From Conidiobolus incongruus B7586 (taxonomy: Eukaryota > Entomophthoromycota > Entomophthoromycetes > Entomophthorales > Conidiobolaceae), in contig JNEM01007790.1 of NCBI GenBank assembly GCA_000697335.1, positions 1-24,396 of the forward strand: a DNA stretch of 24,396 bases. The letters run 5' to 3'. The translations under genes were made by a program, and so were the position numbers. Within the stretch, counting starts at the first letter, position 1. Each line of letters starts with the position of its first letter. Positions 1 through 10,110 of this stretch are shown piece after piece. The notes beneath the pieces were generated by a model that was not told the DNA's origin, searched no databases, and saw nothing but the letters and a program-made list of their open reading frames with translations.

Positions 1-1174
1 TATATATATATAATAATTTATTTGATTAAAAAATTAACTTTTTAAAATTAGCTATTTAATTTAATTATATTTAAATTAAATAGTAATCATCAAAAGTTTT
101 TTATTTTAGTATTAATAAAATTTAATTATAAACCCTTTAAAATTATTTAAAATTTACAAATAACTTTTAGTAATAAAGTATTATCTAAATTAAAAATTTA
201 TTACTAAGTAAATTACTTTAAAGTTAAAAAAGAAACTATCTAAAACTTATTAAAATTTAAAAAACTAACTTTAACTGTTATTCTTTTAATTATTAATAGA
301 ATGAAAAAATATATTAAAAAATACCTTTTTATTTTAGTTAAAAAATTATCTAAATATTTTAATATTAGTTTTATAAGTATTTTATATATATTAAAGTTTA
401 AACTCAAATTAATAAATAAAAATATAAAATAAATACCTTATAATTTAACTACAATTTAAAAAAAAATTAAAGTAGTTATTATTAAATAAAACTTATTAAA
501 ATATTACTAGAAGCTTAAACTTTTACAATAAATAATTATAATTGATGAATCTTAAATCTTTATATATAATCTTTTATTAAAACACAAATCAAAATATTAA
601 ATTAAATTAAATTAACCTCTTTTATAAATCCCTTTAAATAAATATTTTATTAATAAGTGAATATTAATTATTATAATAAATTATAATGTTATATACTATT
701 TTTATTTAGTTTTTAAAGGAAAATCAATTAATAATAAATTTTATATTATTTTTTTAAATAGAAGTATTTTTAATTAGTGTTCTCAATATAATTTAAAAAA
801 ACTTATTATTTTACATGATAATTGTAAAATTCATAAATTTAAAGCTATAAAAAACTTTTTAATTAAAAATAACTAGAAAAAACTATTACATCTAGTATAT
901 TCTTTAAATTATAACCTATGTAATTATAATTACTTTAGGTAATTAAAAAACCAGCTTACAAGAAAGAAAATTTCTGTAGGAAAATTTAATTGGTTTGTAA
1001 AATATCAAATTTCAGTTTTTAATAAAAAGAACTGTTTTTTAAATGTTAGATCTTTGTTAAAAGTATAGCAAAAAGTTATTAATAATAAAAGAAACTATTA
1101 AATTTATATTATATATTAAAATATTTATTTATTTTCAATCACAAAAAATTCCCACTATTAAAAATGCAGAGTAA
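1..1174 (+). mobile_element. Decayed mariner (DD34D) transposon, copy A; 5' end outside window
   Basis: This is a Tc1/mariner DNA transposon copy. One frame (codons starting at 1, 4, 7 and so on) can be followed from about 85 to the terminal TAA at 1099-1101 without an apparent frameshift, giving about 340 codons, the usual mariner transposase size. Landmarks are IDES at 541-552 (first Asp codon at 544), LHDN at 811-822 (second Asp at 817) and LCNYNYF at 916-936, where the third Asp is replaced by Asn at 922. The last two positions are separated by 34 residues, as in DD34D mariners. Several stops sit where the family has Trp or Gln, and family Pro and Asp residues appear as Leu and Asn, so the damage is mostly C-to-T and G-to-A. 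The 3' terminal repeat ends GAGTAA at 1174, followed by TA at 1175-1176, the expected target duplication. Comparison with copy B puts roughly 120 bases of the 5' end outside the window. It is inactive. Confidence 0.9.
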
Positions 1175-1293
1175 TAGCATAGCTATGACAATTACAATGA
1201 TACAAGGGTTCTAGATTAAAATATTTGGCAAAATATCCTATAGTTTTTCATTAAATACTAAAATATCTGTGGGAATTAAGGATCCAATTATAA

Positions 1294-1539
1294 TTAGGTT
1301 ACTTAATAAAAACTGAGAAGTTTATCAACACTAGTCTTGTCAGTTTCTCTCATAACACCGACAGTAAACCAATTGAAATCAATGACTTATTTGGATATGA
1401 TAATCACAGAATCAATGAATAACATGACAACTGTGATGAAAGTCCATTGTATTCCAGTAGTAGTGGCACTATCCAACAGGATTATAGCTCCAAAATGGGC
1501 ATCTATAACTTCTCAACTCTGAGTAAATCATCACAACCT
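1294..1539 (+). pseudogene. Possible remnant of an unidentified gene
   Basis: This stretch is clearly less AT-rich than the DNA around it. One frame, entered just after an acceptor-like ATTAG at 1293-1297, reads as mixed, protein-like sequence (for example KPIEINDLFGYDNHRINE and SSSSGTIQQDYSSKMG), interrupted once by TAA at 1420-1422. Another frame holds an unbroken 61-codon reading at 1337-1522 with an unusual composition. I recognise no family in either. The single stop could be a CAA-to-TAA change like those in the neighbouring transposon, so a decayed exon is the best guess. A chance reading in a GC-richer patch is also possible. Confidence 0.2.
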
Positions 1540-1595
1540 TGAAATATCACCAGATCTCTGTATATTTATTCCAGAATAGTTTGAACAATCTAGAT

Positions 1596-1621
1596 GGAAA
1601 GCGAATTTTTATTCGCTTTCC
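1596..1621. repeat. Perfect 11-bp hairpin with TTTT loop
   Basis: GGAAAGCGAAT at 1596-1606 is followed by a TTTT loop and then its exact reverse complement at 1611-1621. The stem has five G-C pairs, which is rare in this AT-rich spacer. It lies just downstream of the possible gene remnant. I could not match the surrounding sequence to any snRNA, snoRNA or other RNA family. It may be a structured RNA element, a transposon end or a chance palindrome. Confidence 0.6.
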
Positions 1622-2636
1622 TTTCATTATTGGAACCAGAATTTGTAAAGTTTTGTTAAATTGTTTTGAATCAGAATTGATGAGCTAAAGTTAGTCTTGG
1701 TAACGCTTTTTCACTTATAAAGCAGCGTATTGCACCCTGTTTATTCTTACAAAAATTATAACTCAGTGTTGACTCAGATAACCTTGATTAGAATTCGTTG
1801 AAATTAAATTGATTCGTTCTTTTAATAACTAAAGGCTTAAGACTGAGGTTGAAGTTGAGAATTTTAAACTAATAATCTTTTCAAAAAAATTCCTATTTGT
1901 TTCTTAAATATTAAGATACAATTATAAGCTTGGCATCTATATCATTATACATTCTGAATGTATATTATGCTTATAATAACATAGTCACTTTGTTTTACAT
2001 TATCACTATACGATTTTTTTAGAACCACCTTAACTACAATTAATCAATTTACTTATATTTATAAAATTTATATAGTTAAATAACACCATATTTCAAATCA
2101 ATTTTAAAAAAGTAAATACAAAATTAAAAATGAAAAAAATAGATAACAGTAATGACTAAAAAATGCTAATTTGGATAATTTGATTAGTATTTAAATTTTT
2201 TAATTGCAAAACATCCAAATAATTTAATCTATTCATTTATACTCACTAAAATCTTTCAAATAAAATACTAATGATTTTAAAACATTAATATTATGAGTGA
2301 ATTTAAATGCGTAATGAGTTGGATAAAAGAGCTGTATATGTAGATTTATAATGAATATTTAAAGAAGTGAAAAAGAAAATTGCATAGTAAGGATTTATAA
2401 CTTGTAAAAATATTGTATAATTAAATTAATAAATTTTCAAAAAAAAGTTATAATATAAATTATGAAAATGATATTAAAGATTTTAAAAATATATTATATA
2501 GAGATATTAGAAATACTTGATATAATAGATATTGTATGTATTAAGCATTTTGAATGTTATGTATTATAATAATTAGATATTCTACAAACAGCTAATTTTA
2601 GAAGTATATATATTGAATATTTCCTTTTACTACTAA
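1622..2636. other. AT-rich spacer, no clear gene
   Basis: The first 200 bases are still moderately GC-rich, then the sequence becomes strongly AT-rich. A TTGATGA box near 1679 resembles a snoRNA C box, but no D box lies at a normal distance. A run beginning with ATG near 2294 gives a protein-like but repeatedly broken reading to about 2590, too weak to call. A TATATATA stretch lies roughly 30 bases upstream of the tRNA at 2637. Confidence 0.5.
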
Positions 2637-2709
2637 GGTTCCATGGCCAAATGGATAAGGCGCTTGACTACGGATCAAGAGATTCCAGGTTCGATCCCTG
2701 GTGGAATCG
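2637..2709 (+). tRNA. tRNA-Arg, anticodon ACG, no intron
   Basis: All four arms fold. The acceptor is GGTTCCA (2637-2643) with TGGAATC (2702-2708), with one G-T pair, and a discriminator G at 2709. The D stem is GCC/GGC. The anticodon stem CTTGA/TCAAG encloses the loop CTACGGA, with anticodon ACG at 2670-2672. The T stem CCAGG/CCTGG encloses TTCGATC. The first anticodon base would normally become inosine and read CGU, CGC and CGA codons. The A box (TGGCCAAATGG) and B box (GGTTCGATCCC) for RNA polymerase III are intact. No T run of four or more follows directly; the first is at 2747-2750. Confidence 0.97.
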
Positions 2710-3036
2710 TTGATGATTTCTTCTAAACAATTAAATTTATTAAGAATTTTAATCAAATACTTATTCAAACAATTTAATTATTAATATAATTTGGATATCA
2801 TTTCATTTTCCTTAATCATTATTTGGTATTCCTTTTCAATAAGGTAATTTTTAGATGCCAAATTACATTTTTCAGCCTCAAAAGTGGTTGATAGGATATT
2901 CAATTTCTATATCTTTAGTATTGATTGATTTTGAATTCATAATTCAACAATTTAATAACCAATTACCTACTTATTAAAATTACTGTACAACAATCATACA
3001 ATAATGTAGGAATAATATCATATATAATTTATAATG

Positions 3037-3040
<4 letters not shown>

Positions 3041-3070
<30 letters not shown>
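3041..3070. repeat. (TA)15 microsatellite
   Basis: Fifteen uninterrupted TA units, followed by TGTATACATA. It lies in non-coding spacer about 330 bases downstream of the tRNA gene and is likely length-variable. Confidence 0.9.
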
Positions 3071-3075
<5 letters not shown>

Positions 3076-5216
3076 ACATATTAGGTATAAGATGATTTAA
3101 TCATTCGAATTCTAACAATGTTTAAAATATTCCAACAGTATAATGTATGATCAAATTTAAAATATCATAATAATTCTTTTAAGTTAATATGTTTTACTTT
3201 TTCTAGTTAATAGCAATTATCAATATTTTAACAATTCCAGCTCTGAACAATAATAACTGATTGAACAATAATTTGTATGTAATAACATATTTATAAATTA
3301 GACAAACATACTATAGTCATAATTATATAATCTCTGTTTTCAATAGAAATCATCATCATAATATATCAAAATAATATTTAATTTAATTAGATATAGGTAA
3401 TAAATCCATAAATTCAAATCAAACATGTTGACAAATCCAATATTACTTGCTACGAATTTAGTACTTTAGTTACTGATTTTTATTTCATATATATTATTAA
3501 TAAACGAATTTGAATTAAAACAAATTTATAATCAAATTTAATTATTTAAACCTATTCATTTTTTCAATATAATAATAAGTATATTGAGAAGATTGTGACT
3601 GGATAAATTGCCTATAAAATTAAAAACTTGATGCAATTACTTAGACTAATTTATGTACTTATTGTAGATTGAATAAATTTAATTCTAATATAATTATATG
3701 TACTTACAACTGTAATATTGATCTTAAATTGGGTATTACATTCCTTATAAAGTGTCGTGTGAGATTCAAAATATTTGTAATTTTCAATTTTATTCAATTA
3801 TATTCAATTAATATAAAATTTGAATACTGTCATTAAACTACAATCCATAAAGAGTAATAAAAATAATAATTTCTCGTCTTTAAATTATAATAGTCAAAAT
3901 TTATTCATTTTTAAAACTAGTGCCACAGTGACGACCATTACAACTTCAATTAAGGAGTACAAATACAAATTGATTAAAACTTGAAGGATAATCAATTGCC
4001 ACTTAAAAATATTTCATAATAGACCTAGCAAACAATTTTCACCGAATATGAAAATTTTTTAATAAGTTGAAACCCTATGACGAATAAAATGAATGTGGTA
4101 TGATCATTTTAAAAACTTGAAAGGTTGAAATTTTAAAAGTGGTACAATGCAGTTATAAAAGTAAAAATTTAAGAAAAAATATACTGTAAAGTATCTAGAT
4201 TCCTTTTTAAATTATTAACATAAAATTTGCCGAAATAAAATTAATTAAATTTTTGAAAGACTTTAAGTTACTCATTTTTTTAAATTATTGATAATAGTTG
4301 ATTATTTTTTAATTGCAGTTCATGATATTAGGTTTTATTTCAATTTTTGATAATTATTTGATAAATCTAAATCAACCAATTAAGTGATAAAACAGGAACC
4401 CCAATTTAAAAATAAACAAAAGTCTAAAAAGTATAGTAGGGCATTGAATTACCACGAATGGCAACAGAAATGAATTATCTTTTAAATAGGGTATATTAAC
4501 CCAATCAAAATTTTACAATGTGATCATTAAAATTAATTTTCAGAATAAATTAGTACATTATTCGAATAACTATAAAATATGTTCTAAAATTAAACAAATG
4601 TTTTTATAAAAATTGTATGTTATAAATTAGATAAACATCATATAATTTCTTGATACAATAAATTATACTGAAGACTAATATCAATTTTATTAACACGATT
4701 ATATATTAAGCGAAAACTCAATTATTGGACCCTGCAAAATTGACATGAAAAATCGTCCTTCTAAATCCTTATGAATATAATAAAAATTGTATTATATAAT
4801 TCAACTATTAGTGTCAATATTTTTAATAAAGTGATTGATTTAAGTAATTAAAACCATTTTTCACTATTAGGAAATAATTTATAGTTTATTGAAATTATAT
4901 GAGAGAAATGCTTAAAATACAAGATTTGGTAAACTTTATAATAAAATTAATTCGCTAATATTACTTGTGAAATTGATTATTTGAAATTACTACACTTGGT
5001 TGGTTTCAGCTTCAAATATTAGTAATTAGGTTAAATGGTTTCAAAAATTAAAATAAACAATATGAGTTTGTCAATTGATAACGAATATGATAATAAAATT
5101 AAAAAAAATTTTTATTAGTCATTATTCTCCAATAATAAAAATTTTAATTAATTGAAAAGTGATATGGAAATGTATACTTATAATAAATTAATTTCAGGGT
5201 ATGATTTTAATTGATA

Positions 5217-5230
5217 TACCTAATTAGGTA
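5217..5230. promoter_or_regulatory. 14-bp perfect palindrome TACCTAATTAGGTA
   Basis: A perfect palindrome around a TAATTA core, about 560 bases upstream of the ATG1 start codon. Such a dyad could bind a dimeric or homeodomain-type factor, but no matching site elsewhere in the window supports this. Chance is possible in AT-rich DNA, although the CC/GG pairs make it less likely. Confidence 0.25.
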
Positions 5231-5285
5231 ATCTATTTAATTGAGAGTTTTTGTGATTCGTTTTAAAGGTGGTGAATTTGTGAAT

Positions 5286-5330
5286 TTTTTTTCTATTTTC
5301 TATTTTATTTTATTTTATTTTTTATTGAAT
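5286..5330. repeat. TTTTA/TTTTC-rich pyrimidine tract
   Basis: An imperfect array of short T-rich units (TTTTCTATTT, then TTTTA repeated) lies in the ATG1 upstream region. T tracts of this kind often exclude nucleosomes in fungal promoters, so a promoter role is possible but not shown. Confidence 0.5.
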
Positions 5331-5786
5331 TGTATTGTATTATATATTTGTATAATTGATTATTCTATTTTATTTAATTACTAATCGAATTAATTTTTTA
5401 TATTAACTCGAAACTTATTTAAAGCTTGTCGTTTTTTGTATTTTTATCAGTATTATTAAATTGGAAGCTTGATTAATTCTCAATTCCACTTTTATTTCTA
5501 ATTAACTTTAATTTATTATCTAAAACTTGGACTTAAACCTATTACTATTTCAACTTAAACCTTTTTAATATCAAGTAACATTCTGTTTAAAGGGTTGAAG
5601 TAATAATTCTAAAGATAATAGTTCTCATAATCTAAAATTTTCTGTTTTAATTAAATATTTTTTAATATCTAAATTATCCTCATAGCCGAGGACTAAAAAA
5701 GTTTTCTTTTTTTCTTTTCTTTGTAATATATTTCTTTATTTTCATAAGGGTTTTTATATTAGTTAATTATTTAAATTGGGTAAAAA

Positions 5787-8547
5787 ATGTCAGTTAAAAA
5801 GATTGTCGAACCTAGGCCTTTCAGACCCTTTCAAGTTGACAAATATTGGGTAGAAGGAGAAATTGGTAGGGGTTCATTCGCTACAGTATATAGAGGTAGA
5901 CACGAGGTAAATATTATTTTCTTTATTAATTTGGATAAATTTTGATATTGTGACTTTGAAAAATCATAAATTATAATTTGAATTAATAATCCAGTGAAAC
6001 CTTTTATCATATAATATATACTAATAATAAAAATGAAATGTCGAGTATTAAACTAACACGAATTTACACAATCAACTAGGAAACGAATACCGTTGTAGCA
6101 ATCAAATCAGTTCATAGAAGTAAACTAAGCAAAAAATTGCTAGAAAATCTAGAGACTGAAATTGCTATATTGAGGAATCTGCCTCATCCAAATATTGTTC
6201 AACTTATTGACTGTTTGGTAAATATAATTATTTAATATTTTTAACTTAATAATTAATACAAAATAGAAATCTGAGCATGAAGTGTATCTTATAATGGAAT
6301 ATTGTTCACTTGGCGATTTATCAAGTTACATAAAAAAGAGGAAAGAAAATCCTGCTTTAATGGGTCCTGCAGGAGGTTTAAACGAAGTTATCGTCTATCA
6401 CTTTCTACAGCAATTGGGTAATTTGAATAATTTAGGGAATAATAATAGATATTAATTATTATATTTTATTCAATTTAGTATCCGTCTTAAAGTTCATGAG
6501 GTCTCATAATCTAATACATAGAGATATTAAACCTCAGGTATTTATACTGATATATTGTTAAAATTCGTTGAACTAACTTTTTTTTTAGAATTTATTGCTA
6601 CTTCCATCTCCAAAAGCTACATCCTCACCTCCTTCATCTAATGCACCTATCGATCCAAATTCACTACCCATTCTTAAAGTGGCCGATTTTGGATTTGCTA
6701 GGTTTTTGACACAAACAGATTTGGCAGAGACACTTTGTGGTTCACCACTTTATATGGCGCCCGAAATCCTAAGATACCAAAAGTACGATGGAACGGCAGA
6801 CCTATGGAGCGTGGGTGCTGTCTTGTACGAGATGGTTACGGGAAGGCCACCTTTTAAGGCACAGAATCATTTGGAACTGTTAAGAAAGATCGAGTCTAAC
6901 AGAGACTATATCAAATTTCCTGGCGATTCCCAAGATAGGTCGTCTCAATCTTTGAGAAGTACGACATCCAGCAGTCTGCAAGATTCTCAAAGTCGGTCAT
7001 CAGTGAGTAGTGAATTGAAGAATTTAATTCGCGGACTTCTCATCCAACAACCTCGACACAGAATGTCATTCGAGCAATTATTCTCCCATCCCGCTGTTTT
7101 GAAGGATATCTATTCTTCCAATTCGAATGAACCTGCATCTGGACTCACTCATCAACTTAAGAGCGTGTCTTTGATCCATCCTATGGCAGCCAATTTGCGC
7201 AATCAGCTCAAGAGATCAAATTCTCTTGCAAATATGCAACAGCCTAATGCTTCTCCGAAACCTACTCCTATTTCCAGTCATTCTCGTTCAAAATCTCAAA
7301 TCCCCGCTTCGCCTTTCCGACCATCATCACTTGTTGAGCCTGGTCACAGACCCCGCCCTGGTAATCCACTTCAAGTAGAGCCCGATGATGAATGGGATAC
7401 AGACTATGTAATGATTGAAAAGAAGGCAGTTGAAGTGAATGAACTTGCTGATGTACTTGGAACTGATACATCGCCTCCTATGAAACCAAACACTTTTCCA
7501 CGCGAATATCTCATGCAAAAGCATGTTCAACAATCATCTACCAAGGATCATGCCCAACTCGTAAAAACGTATCTTTCTCCTCGTACCACTCCCTCTCAAC
7601 CTCCTTCCTACCCCCCACCGCCTACACAGCCCACGGCTCCTAAAGAGCCTTCTAGTGTAGGATGGTCAGTTGGATCCAATACGGCATCAGCTCTTGCCAG
7701 AGCCATATCTAGTGCATCAATTAAGCTTTTTGGCATGAAAAATCAATCTCCTCCAAATGTTGATTGCCACTCAGATGCACCTCATCTACCATCTGATGAC
7801 CACTCTGGCTATCCTCAGCAACATCCCCAAGATCCAAGCGGATCTCGTCATTTCCATCCGTACAATTCGACCCAACTTAACGCAGCTCAAGATCAAGTAG
7901 AAGATTCGGCACTGACTCACATTGAAAGCCTTGCAAGTCAAGCATACGCTGTATATCATTTTGCGGATGAAAAGCTTGCGGCCGCGTTACCCCCTCATTC
8001 TGAAACGATTACATATGCCACACATGCATCAGCACAAGAAGCATTCCTCCTCTACATGAAGACACTATCACTCCTCTATGCAGCATCTAACCAAGCCAAA
8101 GCATACTGGAACATGCTACAACAATCTCCCAAAAAATCCCATCAGCCATCACCTCGTCTCAAGAACATCACACGATGGGTCCGCGAAAAGTATAATCAGT
8201 GTCTTGAACGCGCAGAATCGGCTCGTACAAAAATGGCTACTAATGTACCGTCAGCAGCGATCAGTGTAGACTTTCTACTCTACAATAAAGCACTAGATAT
8301 GTGTCGCTCTGCAGCTGTGGATGAACTCGTTGGTGAAAACCACCACCAATGCGAAAAATCGCACATTCACTCAATTTGGCTCCTTCTTGCCATCCAACAA
8401 CGTGCACCTGAAGCCCCGCCTCTCCATGAAGAGGATCTCGTCACAATTAATACATTTGTAGATATTATCACGAAACGTCTCAATGCTCTGAGGAAATCAC
8501 TCGACACCTTGGATCTCTCGCATTCATCAGGTCTCTTTCCACATTAA
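5787..8547 (+). CDS. ATG1: Serine/threonine kinase ATG1 (ULK family), autophagy initiation
   Basis: ATG1 phosphorylates autophagy proteins and works with ATG13 and scaffold partners at the site of autophagosome formation. Exons are 5787-5906, 6080-6217, 6267-6417, 6479-6537 and 6589-8547, giving 808 residues. An in-frame TAA six bases upstream fixes the start. The kinase domain spans about 20-325: glycine loop GRGSFATVY, catalytic Lys49 in VAIK, HRDIKPQN with Asp152 and Asn157, DFG at 189-191, activation-loop Thr204 in ETLCGSP, and APE ending at 215. The insert GGLNEV before the HRD motif is typical of fungal ATG1. Low-complexity Ser/Pro sequence follows, with an Atg8-interacting motif YVMI at 429-432 in an acidic setting and the conserved tail [12 protein letters not shown]. 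Residues from about 595 to 800 form the helical tMIT domain, the ATG13-binding region. Intron 1 is 173 bases, long for this window; the others are 49, 61 and 51. All four introns fall in the kinase half. Confidence 0.96.
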
Positions 8548-8846
8548 TCATCCTATTTGATTTTATTATGTTTTTGATGTAACATTATTATTTTCTCTTA
8601 TTGTTATTATCTTATCTTGATATTAAAAATTAAAATTGATTATTGTTAGTTGTAAAGTTTGATATTATTTTTTACTAACAATAAATTTAAAATAATTATA
8701 TATAATTTTAAATCTTTTAGACTTTATTAGTGAAATTTTGATAACAATTTAAATATATCATTATTTGATTTTTATAATTTAATTATTTATAATATTAAGA
8801 TATAGGTTTTAATTATAAAATCAAATTATAATAATATTTTATATCT

Positions 8847-8901
8847 TTGGATCAAAACTAAATATGAAAATATATTATATTTTCATATTCTTTTGATCCA
8901 A
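8847..8901. repeat. 55-base imperfect hairpin
   Basis: TTGGATCAAAA at 8847-8857 pairs with TTTTGATCCAA at 8891-8901. After a small bulge, ATATGAAAATAT pairs with ATATTTTCATAT around a very short loop. It starts 300 bases after the ATG1 stop. It could be a small foldback element, a miniature transposon remnant or a structured 3' region. No second copy was noticed in the window. Confidence 0.6.
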
Positions 8902-9872
8902 TCAGTATAGACTATAAAATCATGTGGTTGCCTTGATTATTGAAAATGAAATAATGGAATCTTTTGTGTAAATAAACAAGCCACAATGTTACAATATTAT
9001 TTAGTTAATATTTATACTTGGGTATAATCCTTTAAATATTTTGATGTATTTTTATACATCGATCAAGAATCTATAAAGTATGGTGCATCATTTAACAGCC
9101 AGTTTAATAATAAATAAATCTATATTTTACAATTATAATTAAGTCTTTACAATACCTGAACTATAGAGAGCGATTAAAAATTTAGACATGAAGTGCCAAG
9201 TAAACGCATCAACAAATACACTAATACATGCCAATATTAATTATATTTAAAATTTTTTAAAATATTGGGCACCTATACTTAAATGTTAATCAAATGAGTA
9301 TTATATTTCATTATTAAAATAATTTTGTACACGTAATAATAGAAAAATTATTAACATAATTTCACAAAATATCATTCAACATTTATAAAATATAAAATTA
9401 GCTTTTAATTTCAAAGTTATAATTATACTAATATATAGAGTTAAATCCATAATAAATAAATATCGCATAATTTTATATATTTTTGATACAACAATCTAAT
9501 ATATATAAAATTAATAAACTTTACAAGTTTTTATTATAGTAATTAGTTTTCGAAATTGATTAAAATTTTGTCAATTTCATTAAAGTTGCTCAATAATCGG
9601 ATTGTCATCAATGACTTTATATTCGTTCATTAGTTGACATCATCACCACCTTGATTTATATTATCAATCTTATGAAAGCATATTTTTTATTAAACTATTA
9701 AACAGTAATAATTCCTATAATCTATACTATTTTTATATGTCATTAATGAATCAAATTCTGAAAATTTTAATAACTAAAATTAATTAATTTTATAATAATG
9801 TTTTAAGCTAAATATAACAATAAAGTTGTTGCTAGTAGTGATCACGAAGAAATATTTGAGAATAATTTATAA

Positions 9873-10110
9873 TCTTCACATCTTTTGATTAGGACTAAAT
9901 ACTTTAAGAAGGACCGTAAAAATGCTTTATGCTCTTGGAAGCGAACTTGCAGTTACTTTAATATTGAGGTAAATGGTCAAATTAAAGAATGTACAACATG
10001 GTAAGTTTATTTCCAGCTATATTCAATACATATTTTATTTTGCATTTTTTATTAGACAATTTGTTGATCCTAAAGATGCAACTGCAAATATTAAAAATCA
10101 TTTAGTTTTT
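9873..10110 (+). pseudogene. Possible relic of a BED-type zinc-finger gene (host or hAT transposon)
   Basis: One frame from 9873 reads KYFKKDRKNALCSWKRT, then SYFNIEVNGQIKECTT, up to a good donor GTAAGT at 10001. After an acceptor ATTAG ending at 10055 comes QFVDPKDATANIKNHLVF. The order of an aromatic WK..YF segment, a CxxC position and a TANIKNHL helix resembles a BED finger, as found in hAT transposases and some host proteins. Splicing as drawn makes TGA exactly where the second Cys is expected, and the frame ends at TGA 10111-10113. Upstream, VASSDHEEIFENNL is in the same frame before a TAA at 9870-9872. This suggests a decayed gene with about three breaks. The family call rests on pattern alone. 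Confidence 0.3.

Larger units (their letters stand above)
2710..5786. other. AT-rich intergenic region
   Basis: I see no gene in these 3 kb. All frames are broken by frequent stops, and no domain or RNA fold was recognised. It holds a TA microsatellite (3041-3070), a 14-bp palindrome (5217-5230) and a TTTTA-rich tract (about 5286-5330). The last few hundred bases should contain the ATG1 promoter. Confidence 0.6.

Noticed and set aside
1679-1849. TTGATGA and CTGA boxes that resemble a C/D snoRNA
   Set aside because: The boxes are about 165 bases apart, with no terminal stem and no D' or guide region that I can identify.
7268-7533. Minus-strand open frames inside ATG1
   Set aside because: They lie opposite the Ser/Pro-rich linker of a well-supported exon and show no family features, so they are shadows.
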